Positions 55,447 through 63,932 of a stretch of DNA of 64,000 bases are shown piece after piece. Made by a program: the position numbers and the translations under genes. Source of the stretch: Virgibacillus proomii (GTDB taxonomy: Bacteria > Bacillota > Bacilli > Bacillales > Amphibacillaceae); the NCBI RefSeq assembly GCF_900162615.1, contig NZ_FUFN01000009.1, positions 558,519 through 622,518 of the forward strand, written 5' to 3'. How positions within the stretch are numbered: the first letter of the stretch is position 1; every line of letters begins with the position of its first letter. The notes below the pieces were generated by a model, which was not told the DNA's origin, ran no database searches, and was given only the letters and a program-made list of their open reading frames with translations.

Positions 55447-55804
55447 TTAAAGGTTCAGTTTCAATTTTTTAGCTATTTTTAGCTTAACAACGATGGTATT
55501 AATTGTAAAGTAAAAAATGGAATCCTCCGACTGTTTTCAACAAATTAGTTTAGATTATTTGAAAAGGTATATGTTGATTATCTTACGTTCGCAATTAGCA
55601 ATTCATCTTATACTTTTATATAATTAGTATTAGTCTTATCAAAGAAGTTTTTTAAAATATGTCCTTATTTCTTATGGATGGTTAGTTGGGTTAATCTGAC
55701 AATTACTAGCATAACCTCACCTTAACATTTTTTGAAGTTATTCATGTAAAGGACTTACTATCAGCTATTACAGGACAAATAAAGGTTTGTGGAGGAAATA
55801 AACA

Positions 55805-56611
55805 ATGGGCTCTATTCTTGACCAAATTCTCTTGAAATATCAAACACTAAGTAATACCGAAAAAAAAGTCGCTGATTATGTGATAAACAACAGCCAAAAT
55901 TTGTTGAATATTCATATTCAGGAATTAGCAGATAAAATAGATGTATCCATTGCTACGATTACGCGCTTTTGCAAAAAAATTGGTACAAAAAATTTTGTTG
56001 AGTTTAAAATATTGTTACGTGATGCCGTGGAACAAACGTTTGAATTAGGCGAAACAATTGAAACAGTTGCTCAATTTTATCATGCTGTTATCAAATCAAC
56101 ACATTCAGTAGCAGAAATCAAGGATTACGAACTAGCTGCAAATTGGATACGAAGTGCTAGACAAATTCATGTTTATGGTCTGGGCAGTTCTGGTTTATCA
56201 GCACAAGAATTAAAAATTAGACTATCAAGAATGGGATTTAGTGTTGATACACATATTGATTCTCATGGTATGATCATTAATGCTTCCATTCTCTCATCAA
56301 CAGACGTCGTTATTGCTATTTCTTCTTCCGGACAGACAAGAGAGGTAATTGACAGTATAAAGGTTGCAAAGTCCAATGGTGCAAAAATAATTTCTATTAC
56401 TAATTTTTCAGAGACCGCCTTAGCAAATCAATCCGATTTGATTCTGTATACCTCAAGCCTGCATCTATATCATTCAAAAGGTTTTATGAATAGTCAACTA
56501 TCTATTTTAATTTGTTTAGATATACTTAGTATGATTTTATTATCCGATAAAGAGGCAATCCGTTCATATCGACAAACACTGAAAAAATTAGAAGAATACA
56601 AGAAAATATAG
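55805..56611 (+). CDS. MurR/RpiR family regulator, 268 aa
   Basis: N-terminal helix-turn-helix (residues 1-77: NTEKKVADYVINN, IQELADKIDVSIATITRFCKKIG) and a C-terminal SIS sugar-phosphate domain (about 105-235: VYGLGSSGLSAQELKIRLSRMG, AISSSGQTREVIDSIKVAK, ITNFSETALA). Such regulators control amino-sugar catabolism and bind a phosphosugar. It faces nanE and its stop lies only 8 nt from that of nanE, so it probably regulates the ManNAc genes. SD GGAGG precedes the ATG. Confidence 0.9.
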   Translation: MGSILDQILLKYQTLSNTEKKVADYVINNSQNLLNIHIQELADKIDVSIATITRFCKKIGTKNFVEFKILLRDAVEQTFELGETIETVAQFYHAVIKSTHSVAEIKDYELAANWIRSARQIHVYGLGSSGLSAQELKIRLSRMGFSVDTHIDSHGMIINASILSSTDVVIAISSSGQTREVIDSIKVAKSNGAKIISITNFSETALANQSDLILYTSSLHLYHSKGFMNSQLSILICLDILSMILLSDKEAIRSYRQTLKKLEEYKKI

Positions 56612-56644
56612 CAACCAACTTATTCATTGGCGCTATATTTTTTC
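56603..56644. terminator. Bidirectional terminator between murR-like gene and nanE
   Basis: AAAATATAGC-N2-CCAA / TTGG-C-GCTATATTTT hairpin with A-tract on one side and T-tract on the other, spanning the ends of both convergent genes. Confidence 0.8.
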
Positions 56645-57315
56645 ATTTCATCGGTAAATTTTTTCGTGATGATTTGCGGTCTAGTGATGGCACTTCCAAC
56701 TACAACAAAATAAGCACCATTCATTAGAGCTTGAAGCGCCATTTGTGGCGAATCTATTTTACCTTCTGCGATCACAGGTATAGTTAATTGAGCAATAATC
56801 TCCCTTAATAATGTAAAGTCATTTGTTGCTATATGTTGATCGTTTGTTTCTTCCGTATATCCAACTAATGTCGTTGATACACAATCAAATCCAAGCTTTT
56901 CTGCACGTTTGGCTTCATCAACCGTCGAAATATCTGCCATAATCATAGCAGCTGATTGTTCCCTGATAAATGAGATCATCTCTTTTAAGCGTTGATCGTT
57001 TGGACGCCTTCTCATTGTTGCATCCATTGCTATGATGTTTGTACCCACAAATAATAAGTCCTTTACTTCCTTAATTGTTGGTGTAATGTAAACATCACTA
57101 TCTGGGTAGTCTTGTTTAATAATTCCTATTATAGGAACATTTACTTGTTGTTTAATTGCTTTTATATCAGCTATAGAGTTGGCTCTAATTCCTTTAGCTC
57201 CTCCCTCAATAGCAGCTAATGCCATTTTCGCCATCATTTCTGAAGAATGTAATGGTTCATTCTCTAACGCTTGGCAGGAGACAATTAGTTGATTCTTTAA
57301 TTGCTTTAAATACAT
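56620..57315 (-). CDS. nanE: NanE N-acetylmannosamine-6-phosphate 2-epimerase, 231 aa
   Basis: Turns ManNAc-6-P into GlcNAc-6-P in the cytosol, in sialic acid or ManNAc breakdown. QLIVSCQALENEPLH, GIRANSIADIKAIK, VPIIGIIKQDYPDSDVYITPT (catalytic lysine), IIAMDATMRRRP and VIAEGKIDSP match the family. The start ATG follows GGAGAGTTATGAT and is coupled to the end of the PTS remnant (stop 57317). Since that PTS gene is broken, the source of ManNAc-6-P in this strain is unclear. Confidence 0.9.
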   Translation of the reverse strand: MYLKQLKNQLIVSCQALENEPLHSSEMMAKMALAAIEGGAKGIRANSIADIKAIKQQVNVPIIGIIKQDYPDSDVYITPTIKEVKDLLFVGTNIIAMDATMRRRPNDQRLKEMISFIREQSAAMIMADISTVDEAKRAEKLGFDCVSTTLVGYTEETNDQHIATNDFTLLREIIAQLTIPVIAEGKIDSPQMALQALMNGAYFVVVGSAITRPQIITKKFTDEMKKYSANE

Positions 57316-57316
57316 A

Positions 57317-57837
57317 TCATAACTCTCCTATTGTTTTGTCTACATTATTTTTTATTGTTGTCACTTCAGGTCCATAAATCACTTGGATACCACTGCCCTT
57401 CGAACAACGCCTTTTGCCCCTGTTTTCATCAATGTTTCTTTTTGTACGTGCTCTGGGTTACACACACTTACTCGCAAACGAGTTGCGCAATTACTTTCTG
57501 CTAATTCCTCTGTAACTATTAACATAGCATTCATTACTAAATACCCGAGTACCGCTGCTAATCCTGCTGTTCCTTTATCATTTCTCGCTAGTCCGATAGC
57601 AACCCCTACAGCAAAGATTAAGGCTAGGTTAGCAAATACGATGTTACCAGCTGAACTCATAACGGTAAAAATAGCTTGTAAGCCTTTTTGATCCAGGAAA
57701 GAATATACTTCGATTGTTGTCGGGTTACTGAATGCCCCTCCAATTCCAAGAAGCAAGCCTGCAGCTGGTAACACAGCAATAGGAAGCATAAATGACTTAC
57801 CAAAGCGTTGTGCCTGTTCAAAAAAACCTTTTCCCAT
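57317..57837 (-). pseudogene. Collapsed PTS EIICB gene (glucose/GlcNAc family)
   Basis: Residues 1-115 are the normal start of an EIIC permease (GKSFMLPIAVLPAAGLLLGIGG, FANLALIFAVGVAIGLARND, AAVLGYLVMNAML). They join directly to the EIIB part (ELAESNCATRLRVSV, with the phosphorylatable cysteine), so about 280 residues of permease are missing. Near 57395 the frame shifts again: the true EIIB end (KGSGIQVIYGPEVTTIKNN) continues in another frame to a stop at 57317. It cannot transport. It was probably the ManNAc or GlcNAc transporter of the nanE operon. Confidence 0.85.
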
Positions 57838-57890
57838 GTCAGCACCTCATTTTCTTTTTTATTAAAAGTTTTATAAGGCATATGCTTATA

Positions 57891-57904
57891 TGAAACCGCT
57901 TACC
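57891..57904 (-). promoter_or_regulatory. cre-like site upstream of the nanE operon
   Basis: TGAAACCGCTTACC fits the CcpA consensus TGWAANCGNTNWCA at 13 of 14 positions, 54 nt before the first codon of the PTS remnant. Confidence 0.55.
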
Positions 57905-58203
57905 TTATCTGTGAATATAAGGTGAACTCTCTACAGACATTCTGCCAGGAATCCTAGTAAAATTGGTTAAATATGATTTTCTTTCTAAATTATATTTTGA
58001 TAACTATTTACATTTTAATTATATATATGAAAATTATTTTAATCAAGAGTTATTTTTAGTTCTTTAAAATTTAGAAGATACTAGGAAGATACAAAGCTTT
58101 AGAGTTGAAACTTTCTGCTTGGCTTATTTTAGAAAAGAGTTCGTTATTACAGCTTAGCGCTTAAGCTAAAAAAAGCTACCATAGAAATAGATTCCTATAA
58201 AAT

Positions 58204-58235
58204 AAAAAACCTGCTATATTCAAATTTAAGCAGGT
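58204..58235 (-). terminator. Terminator of the lic operon
   Basis: ACCTGCT / AGCAGGT stem followed by TTTTTTA on the minus strand, about 75 nt past the licB stop. Confidence 0.85.
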
Positions 58236-58308
58236 ATCACAAGCATTTTTCAGTTAGTGAGATTTTCTTTTTTTGTATAGATTAATTCATTACAGTATTA
58301 AAATATTT

Positions 58309-58617
58309 CTAATGGGTCACTAAAGATAGCGCTTGATCTAACACTTTCTCTCCTTGGATCATTCCATAGGCCACTTGATCAATTACATCTACCGCTATCC
58401 CTTTTGGTTCAAGCTGAGCCTTTATTTTTGTTGCTAAATAACGAACTTGTGGTCCAATTAATACAACATCAAGCTGATCAAGTTCATGTTTCAATTGAGT
58501 TTCCGCTACTGCACGGATATCTGCTTCTAATTTTCTGTTCTCAGCAGCTTCTTTCATTTTTTTAACAAGCAAGGATGTAGACATACCTGCAGAACAAACA
58601 AGGATAATCTTCAACAT
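58309..58617 (-). CDS. licB: PTS lichenan/cellobiose EIIB component, 102 aa
   Basis: Phosphocarrier for uptake of beta-glucosides. ILVCSAGMSTSLLVKKM holds the active-site cysteine at residue 8. DVVLIGPQVRYLATKIK is typical. Cytosolic. It is the last gene of the operon and overlaps the EIIA gene by 7 nt. Confidence 0.9.
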   Translation of the reverse strand: MLKIILVCSAGMSTSLLVKKMKEAAENRKLEADIRAVAETQLKHELDQLDVVLIGPQVRYLATKIKAQLEPKGIAVDVIDQVAYGMIQGEKVLDQALSLVTH

Positions 58618-58949
58618 TTTTCCTCCTCTATTTTTTTTATTTTTTCATACATATGAATCATTTCTATGGCTAAATCTTTTACTGTCAGTGCTGTCATTAA
58701 GTGATCTTGCGCATGAACAAGGATAACTGATACTTCTGTATGCTTCCCTTCTGCCTCTTGTTGTAGCAGCTTAGTTTGTAAGTGGTGGGCTTCGGTAAAT
58801 TCAGTTTCAGCCTCTCCTATCATATTACGGGCTTCTTCTATTTGATTTACTCTCGCCTTTGATATCGCTTCCATAGAAAGCGAACGGGCATTTCCAGCAT
58901 GTAAAATAATAGAAAATGATAATCGTTGTAATTCTTCTTTTCCAATCAT
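58611..58949 (-). CDS. licA: PTS lactose/cellobiose-family EIIA component, 112 aa
   Basis: A small helical EIIA: ILHAGNARSLSMEAISKA, AHHLQTKLLQQEAEG and VILVHAQDHLMTALTVKDLA with the phosphorylated histidine near 79. It hands phosphate from HPr to LicB. It overlaps the EIIC gene by 4 nt and LicB by 7 nt. Confidence 0.9.
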   Translation of the reverse strand: MIGKEELQRLSFSIILHAGNARSLSMEAISKARVNQIEEARNMIGEAETEFTEAHHLQTKLLQQEAEGKHTEVSVILVHAQDHLMTALTVKDLAIEMIHMYEKIKKIEEEKC

Positions 58950-60238
58950 GATGATTTTTCCCCATTTCGTTTCATTGTTCTTGCTCCTGCCATAATGAAT
59001 GGTATATACATTCCAACAGCGATAACTAAATTAACGATTTGCAGAGCGATTCCTCGCCAACTTCCCCCTGTTACAAGATATCCACTTAAGATTGGTGGTG
59101 TTGTCCATGGTAAAATAGCAACTGTTCTGGGCACCAGACCTGTGGCTAAAGCAATGTACGATGTAATTGTTAAGGTTACCGGAACTAAGATAAATGGAAT
59201 CAACATAACAGGGTTCAACACAATTGGTAGTCCAAAGATAACGGGCTCATTGATATTAAATATTCCAGCTGGAGCAGATAGTTTAGCAACTTGTCGATAC
59301 GGATGGTTTTTCTCCTTTTGAATAGCAATAAAGATAGCAATTAATAGAGCAATTGTGGTACCGGAACCCCCCATAAATACAAATGAGTCCAAAAATGGTT
59401 TAGTTACAATATTTGGAACATCAAATGCTGACATACCATCCTTGAATAAGTTAAGATTTTCTTCAATTAACGGTAAATATACCGGTTCAATAACCGAACC
59501 TATAATATTCGTACCATGTAATCCGAAGAACCAGAGCAGATGATTTAAAAAGGAAACAAGCATAGCAGCAGGTAACGTATTTCCGAGTCCCTGTAAAGGC
59601 TCTTGAAGTATATTAAAAATTACTTCAAAAATGCTAATATTAGCAAATACATTCATAAGCGCTTGGAAAAATCCAAGTATAATTAATATGATCACTGTAG
59701 GTATTAAGGCTTCAAAGGATCTGGCCACACCATCCGGAACACCTTCAGGCATTTTTATTTTCATATTGGAGCTTATAAGTATTCGAAAAAGTTCAGTTAC
59801 AATTAATGCAAGAATGATACCGACAAATAATCCTTGTGTTCCTAACCAACCTATATTTAGTCCACCATCCTCTGTAAACGGTACTAACATAATAAATCCG
59901 GATGTTGCAATTATACCAGCTGCTAACCCATCTACTTCATACGACTTAGCTAAATTATATGCGATTGCAAAGGTTACTAAAAGAGCTAATACTGCAAATG
60001 TGCCATTCCAAATACTTCCCCCTACTGTCTGCCAATTACCCTCACCAAAGATTGTATTCATCCACTCCACAAAATTAAATGATCCAAATGGAGGAAAATT
60101 ATTAACTAAAATAGCTAAAGATCCCACTATAATCAACGGCATAATAGCAACAAACCCGTCACGTATTGCTATAAGATGACGTTGTGATCCAATACGACCA
60201 GCAATTTCAATGAACTTTTGCATCATTTTATTATCCAT
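58946..60238 (-). CDS. licC: PTS cellobiose/lichenan EIIC permease, 430 aa
   Basis: The membrane permease of the system, about 10 helices. MPLIIVGSLAILVNNFP, LHGTNIIGSVIEPVYLPL, GSGTTIALLIAIF and IFNINEPVIFGLPIVLNPVMLIPF (substrate loop) are landmarks of the Lac/Cel EIIC family. It imports a beta-linked disaccharide and phosphorylates it with LicA/LicB. It lies 12 nt downstream of licH. Confidence 0.9.
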   Translation of the reverse strand: MDNKMMQKFIEIAGRIGSQRHLIAIRDGFVAIMPLIIVGSLAILVNNFPPFGSFNFVEWMNTIFGEGNWQTVGGSIWNGTFAVLALLVTFAIAYNLAKSYEVDGLAAGIIATSGFIMLVPFTEDGGLNIGWLGTQGLFVGIILALIVTELFRILISSNMKIKMPEGVPDGVARSFEALIPTVIILIILGFFQALMNVFANISIFEVIFNILQEPLQGLGNTLPAAMLVSFLNHLLWFFGLHGTNIIGSVIEPVYLPLIEENLNLFKDGMSAFDVPNIVTKPFLDSFVFMGGSGTTIALLIAIFIAIQKEKNHPYRQVAKLSAPAGIFNINEPVIFGLPIVLNPVMLIPFILVPVTLTITSYIALATGLVPRTVAILPWTTPPILSGYLVTGGSWRGIALQIVNLVIAVGMYIPFIMAGARTMKRNGEKSS

Positions 60239-60250
60239 GGATACCCCTCC

Positions 60251-61561
60251 CTATTTTTTAAAAAATTGTGGCAAGTAAGCTTGGTGAGCTTGTAATAACT
60301 TGTCAAGAATGATCTTGCTGTCGGTTTCATCTGCTACTAATGGATTCATTACCATCGCCAAGTAAGCTTCATTATAATCACCAGACATACTTGCACGGAT
60401 AACTAGTTCTTCAAATGCCTTCATTTGATAAATATGTCCTTTGACACTTTGTGGTAAAAAACCGACTGCAATCGGCTTAGGACCATTTTTAGTAATTACA
60501 CAATTCACCTCAATAACAGAATCAATTGGTAATTCTGGTATCGCCCCGTTGTTTAATGTATTAACGGTTTGCACATCTGCTTTATCATTATAAATAGAGT
60601 CCATTAAACTGCATGCTACATTGCTATAGAATGCACCTCCTCTCCTTTCTAATTCCTCAGGTTTTTCATGTAAATCAGGATTTTTATATAGTTCAAACAA
60701 GGACTTTTCTAGTCTTTGTACAACTTCCGCTCGTGTGCCATTTTCTTGTAATGATTGCATATCTTTTTTTAGTACATCCGCTGTTTGGAAATAGTACTGA
60801 TGATATGGATTTGGAATGAGCGAAGTGGCTTCAATAAAAGTTTTAGACCAGCCGAGATTAATAATATTTGCTGGTAAATAATCTAATCCTTCAGTAACTT
60901 TTTTTAATATTTCTTGTGTGCGATCGACTCCATTGACTAAAACTTTTCGACCAAATACATAGTGGTTCAAGCCGACAAATTCAATCATTACTTCCTCTGG
61001 TTTCACGTTTAGCACTTCAGCAGCTGAGTAGCGCATATTATAGGGAATGTTACAGACACCGATTACCTTTTTGTGTGGTGAATGTTTTAATAACGCTTCC
61101 GTAACAATACCTGCAGGATTGGTAAAATTAATAATCCAAGCATTCGGACAAAGCTCATGTACATCGTTTGCCAGTTCTATTAAAATAGGGATAGTCCGCA
61201 AAGCTTTGAATATTCCACCCGCACCATTTGTTTCTTGCCCAATATACCCGTGGCTCAGTGGGATGCGCTCATCTTTAGATCTCGCCTCCAGTCCACCAAC
61301 TCGAATTTGAGTCGAAACAAAATCAGCACCTTTTAAAGCTTTTCTTCTGTCCAATGTCCACGATAAGTAAATGTTTTTATTAGATTTTTTAATCATCCGT
61401 TTAGCCAGATTTCCAACAATTTCAAGTTTCTCTCTCCCTTCTTCTATATCTACTAATACGATTTCTTCTACCGGAAAAGAGGAATGGCGTAAAATTATCC
61501 CTTCAATAATTTCTGGTGTATAGCTAGAACCTCCACCAATTACTACTAGTTTTAATGCCAT
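60251..61561 (-). CDS. licH: GH4 6-phospho-beta-glucosidase, 436 aa
   Basis: NAD+- and Mn2+-dependent family-4 glycosidase that splits the phosphorylated disaccharide inside the cell. VVIGGGSSYTPEIIEG (NAD fold) at the start, RVGGLEARSKDERIPL, NGAGGIFKALRTIPI, INFTNPAGIVTEALL, GVCNIPYNMR (metal-binding Cys), EFVGLNHYVFG and RRGGAFYSNVA. The start ATG 61561 has AAAGGAGAG 7 nt upstream; the frame is open to 61591. It is the first gene of licH-licC-licA-licB. Confidence 0.9.
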   Translation of the reverse strand: MALKLVVIGGGSSYTPEIIEGIILRHSSFPVEEIVLVDIEEGREKLEIVGNLAKRMIKKSNKNIYLSWTLDRRKALKGADFVSTQIRVGGLEARSKDERIPLSHGYIGQETNGAGGIFKALRTIPILIELANDVHELCPNAWIINFTNPAGIVTEALLKHSPHKKVIGVCNIPYNMRYSAAEVLNVKPEEVMIEFVGLNHYVFGRKVLVNGVDRTQEILKKVTEGLDYLPANIINLGWSKTFIEATSLIPNPYHQYYFQTADVLKKDMQSLQENGTRAEVVQRLEKSLFELYKNPDLHEKPEELERRGGAFYSNVACSLMDSIYNDKADVQTVNTLNNGAIPELPIDSVIEVNCVITKNGPKPIAVGFLPQSVKGHIYQMKAFEELVIRASMSGDYNEAYLAMVMNPLVADETDSKIILDKLLQAHQAYLPQFFKK

Positions 61562-61638
61562 TTTTATGCTCTCCTTTACAACGTTTGTCAAATTAATGAG
61601 GTTACATATACAATTGAAATGTTACCCAAAATGTACCA

Positions 61639-61700
61639 TACAATTAATTGATTGTAAATAACAATTTAAATATATTGTTACAACAATTGAAAAAGTTGTA
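61639..61700 (-). promoter_or_regulatory. Operator cluster upstream of licH
   Basis: Three adjoining inverted repeats: TACAAT-N6-ATTGTA (61639-61656), TAACAAT-N8-ATTGTTA (61659-61680) and TACAAC-N10-GTTGTA (61679-61700). They lie 80-140 nt before licH, and the divergent GntR/UTRA regulator (62339) is the likely binder. Confidence 0.5.
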
Positions 61701-61927
61701 TTCAATAGAATTATCCTGTAAACTTTGACTAATAGGGATGTTAGAAAACTCAACTAACAACCATCTAGTTGCAGCAATGCTATAACTTAAATATTTCTTT
61801 TTTAATTCATTAAAGTTAAAAATACAAGTTTCGCTCTTTTAAACATGGTAAAGCTTTAATAAAGATATAGTTACGTCTGATATACCTATCATGTATGAAT
61901 ACAAATAGATTTTATGTTAAACCAAAA

Positions 61928-62287
61928 TATAAAGTAAAACTTCTATCAGTGAGAGTTTTCCTCCATCCCCTACCGATCGAAGTAGAACAACCACTAAAGT
62001 TGCAATATCCTTGGAAAAAAACACTTTTTCTCCGTGCGGTGTATTGTTGTCGAAGCATACTCTGTCCTTAAAAAGAAGTACACTTTTTTTGCGTGCGATG
62101 CGTTGCTACGTAGCTTTCATTGTCTTGTTGCAACACCTTTGTTATCGACATCCTTGAAAAACCGCGATATATCGCTAACGTAGCTTTCATTGTCTTTTCG
62201 ACCGGAGTGAACCGCTAATTGAGGTGCCGTTATCTTCCACTTAGACTTCTCCATGAGTCGGAGTCTTACGGATCTACATTCGGATAA
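61928..62287 (+). repeat. R1 type-B element between licH and the GntR gene
   Basis: ATAAAGTAAAACTTCTATC start and an AGTGAGAG/CTCC stem. It contains module B units (ATCCTTGGAAAAAAACAC, GTCCTTAAAAAGAAGTACAC, ATCCTTGAAAAACCGCGATA, each followed by a TCG-rich GTAG block). It ends with GGTGCCGTTATCTTCCACTT, GGAGTCTTACGGATC and ACATTCGGATAAAA. The end hairpin arm has lost full pairing. Confidence 0.8.
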
Positions 62288-62338
62288 AAATGAAGTAAAG
62301 TAACTAATAATTTAAAATAACTACGAAAGGAAACAAAA

Positions 62339-63061
62339 ATGGAAAAAAACAAATCTTTACATGCATATATTAAAGAAGAATTATTAAATCGAATTAAAGC
62401 TAATAAATATCTTCCTGGCGATAAGATCCCTCCAGAGCTTGAATTATGCAAGGATTTTGGCGTAAGCAGAACAACGGTTAGAACTGCTTTAAACCAGCTA
62501 ACACTTGAAGGTTACTTGGTGCGTAAACAAGGAAAAGGCACATTTGTAGCGGATCAAAAAGTAAAACAAACATTAACCCAAACAGTCAAACGCTATAGTG
62601 ATCAAGTTGCTATACAAGGTAAAGAAGCTGAAATAACGGTAATTGCTATTACTGTTATCCCTGCAGACGATTATTTAGTGAATCAGCTGGATGTCACGTT
62701 AAATGATCCGATCCAACGAATTGACAGAGTGCGAAAGGCTAATGGAAATGCAACTCAGTATGAAATTTCTTATATTCCTTGGAACATTGCACCCGGGATA
62801 ACGGAAAAACAAGCCAAAACATCGCTCTATGCAGCATTAAAAGATGATTTTAATGTGCATATTGCAAAAACCATCGAGCATATTGAAATAACACTTGCCG
62901 ATGAACGCTGTTCTAAACATCTTCATTGCGAATTAAACGCCCCTTGTTTTCATATTGAAACAATTGCTGAAAATGATAAAAAAGAAAAAATAGAATATTC
63001 CCGTGCCTATTTTAGAGGAGACAAAACAAACTTTGTAATTGAACGAAATTATCCTTTATAG
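62339..63061 (+). CDS. GntR/UTRA family regulator, 240 aa
   Basis: Winged helix (residues 8-72: LHAYIKEELLNRIKANKYLPGDKIPPELELCKDF; SRTTVRTALNQL; KGTFVAD) followed by a UTRA ligand domain (about 95-238: DPIQRIDRVRKANGNATQYEISYIP, SRAYFRGDKTNFVIER). It would repress the lic operon and probably its own and the chbG genes until a sugar phosphate binds. SD GAAAGGA precedes the ATG. It is divergent from licH, with an R1 type-B element between. Confidence 0.9.
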   Translation: MEKNKSLHAYIKEELLNRIKANKYLPGDKIPPELELCKDFGVSRTTVRTALNQLTLEGYLVRKQGKGTFVADQKVKQTLTQTVKRYSDQVAIQGKEAEITVIAITVIPADDYLVNQLDVTLNDPIQRIDRVRKANGNATQYEISYIPWNIAPGITEKQAKTSLYAALKDDFNVHIAKTIEHIEITLADERCSKHLHCELNAPCFHIETIAENDKKEKIEYSRAYFRGDKTNFVIERNYPL

Positions 63062-63192
63062 CGTAAAATTTTTATTCATGGATGGGCTTTTCTTCCTCCA
63101 CTAATAAGCACAGCAAAAAATCATTCGACGTGTCTTTTTCGCCCATGCTTTTTAAGGTTTTTTAAATCAGAGAAAATTAGGGAGGTATAAAA

Positions 63193-63894
63193 TTGAAAAT
63201 TTTAATTAATGCAGATGATTTTGGATTAACAAAAGGGGTCACAGATGGTATTATAAAAGCTCATACAGATGGTATTGTACAGTCCACAACATTAATGATG
63301 AATGGAAATGCTACTGATTACGCTGTAACCCAAGCGAAAAAGCACCCTAGTCTCAAGGTTGGAATCCATCTTGTGTTAACATGGGGAAAACCGATGAACA
63401 AACATGTAACAGAGTTAACAGACCGAGATGGCTTTTTTAAATTTAACCCAGACTCCCAGCTTCTAGCTACAGATATAGAAGCAATAAAAATAGAGTGGCA
63501 GACCCAATTAGAAGCTTTTTTATCAGTAGGTTTACCACTTCACCATATTGACAGTCACCATCATGTTCACGGTTGGGAGCCATTAAAGCCCGTAATGATT
63601 CAACTAGCCAAAAAATACAATGTACCCGTTCGCTTTACAAAATCATTGCGATCGGAGCCAGATATTTTATTAACGGAGGACATTTGGTTAGATTTTTATG
63701 GGGACGGTGTAAATGAAGATCTTTTTTCAAAGCTCAAACATCTTTCTGCAAATAGCGTAGAAGTGATGACTCATCCCGGCTTTGTAGATGATGGTTTGCG
63801 TAAAATAAGTTCCTACACAGATAAGCGAAAAGAGGAATTAGATTTACTCTGCTCCTTAAAGATGCCTAACTGGGTGAAAAGCTTGAACAGTTAA
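63193..63894 (+). CDS. ChbG/YdjC-family carbohydrate deacetylase, 233 aa
   Basis: Metal-dependent deacetylase of the YdjC family; ChbG of E. coli removes an acetyl group from chitobiose phosphate. INADDFGLTKGVTDGI (the Asp-Asp metal pair), VGIHLVLTWGKP and HHIDSHHHVHGWEP (metal His) near 117-130, MTHPGFVDD near 196. The start is TTG 63193 behind a perfect GGAGG. It lies 130 nt after the GntR gene and near the lic PTS, so the operon may take an N-acetylated beta-disaccharide such as chitobiose in addition to cellobiose. Confidence 0.85.
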   Translation: MKILINADDFGLTKGVTDGIIKAHTDGIVQSTTLMMNGNATDYAVTQAKKHPSLKVGIHLVLTWGKPMNKHVTELTDRDGFFKFNPDSQLLATDIEAIKIEWQTQLEAFLSVGLPLHHIDSHHHVHGWEPLKPVMIQLAKKYNVPVRFTKSLRSEPDILLTEDIWLDFYGDGVNEDLFSKLKHLSANSVEVMTHPGFVDDGLRKISSYTDKRKEELDLLCSLKMPNWVKSLNS

Positions 63895-63932
63895 CAAACT
63901 CACTTATTTTAACGGCGAACGGAGGGAAGCAG

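Noticed and set aside
59631..60179. 182-codon plus-strand frame opposite licC
   Set aside because: It is antisense to a well-supported PTS permease and its composition reflects the opposite strand; no ribosome site.
667..62287. R1 as a CRISPR array or T-box leader
   Set aside because: Copies are long, widely dispersed and lack regular spacers. There is no T-box sequence and no link to aminoacyl-tRNA or amino-acid genes.
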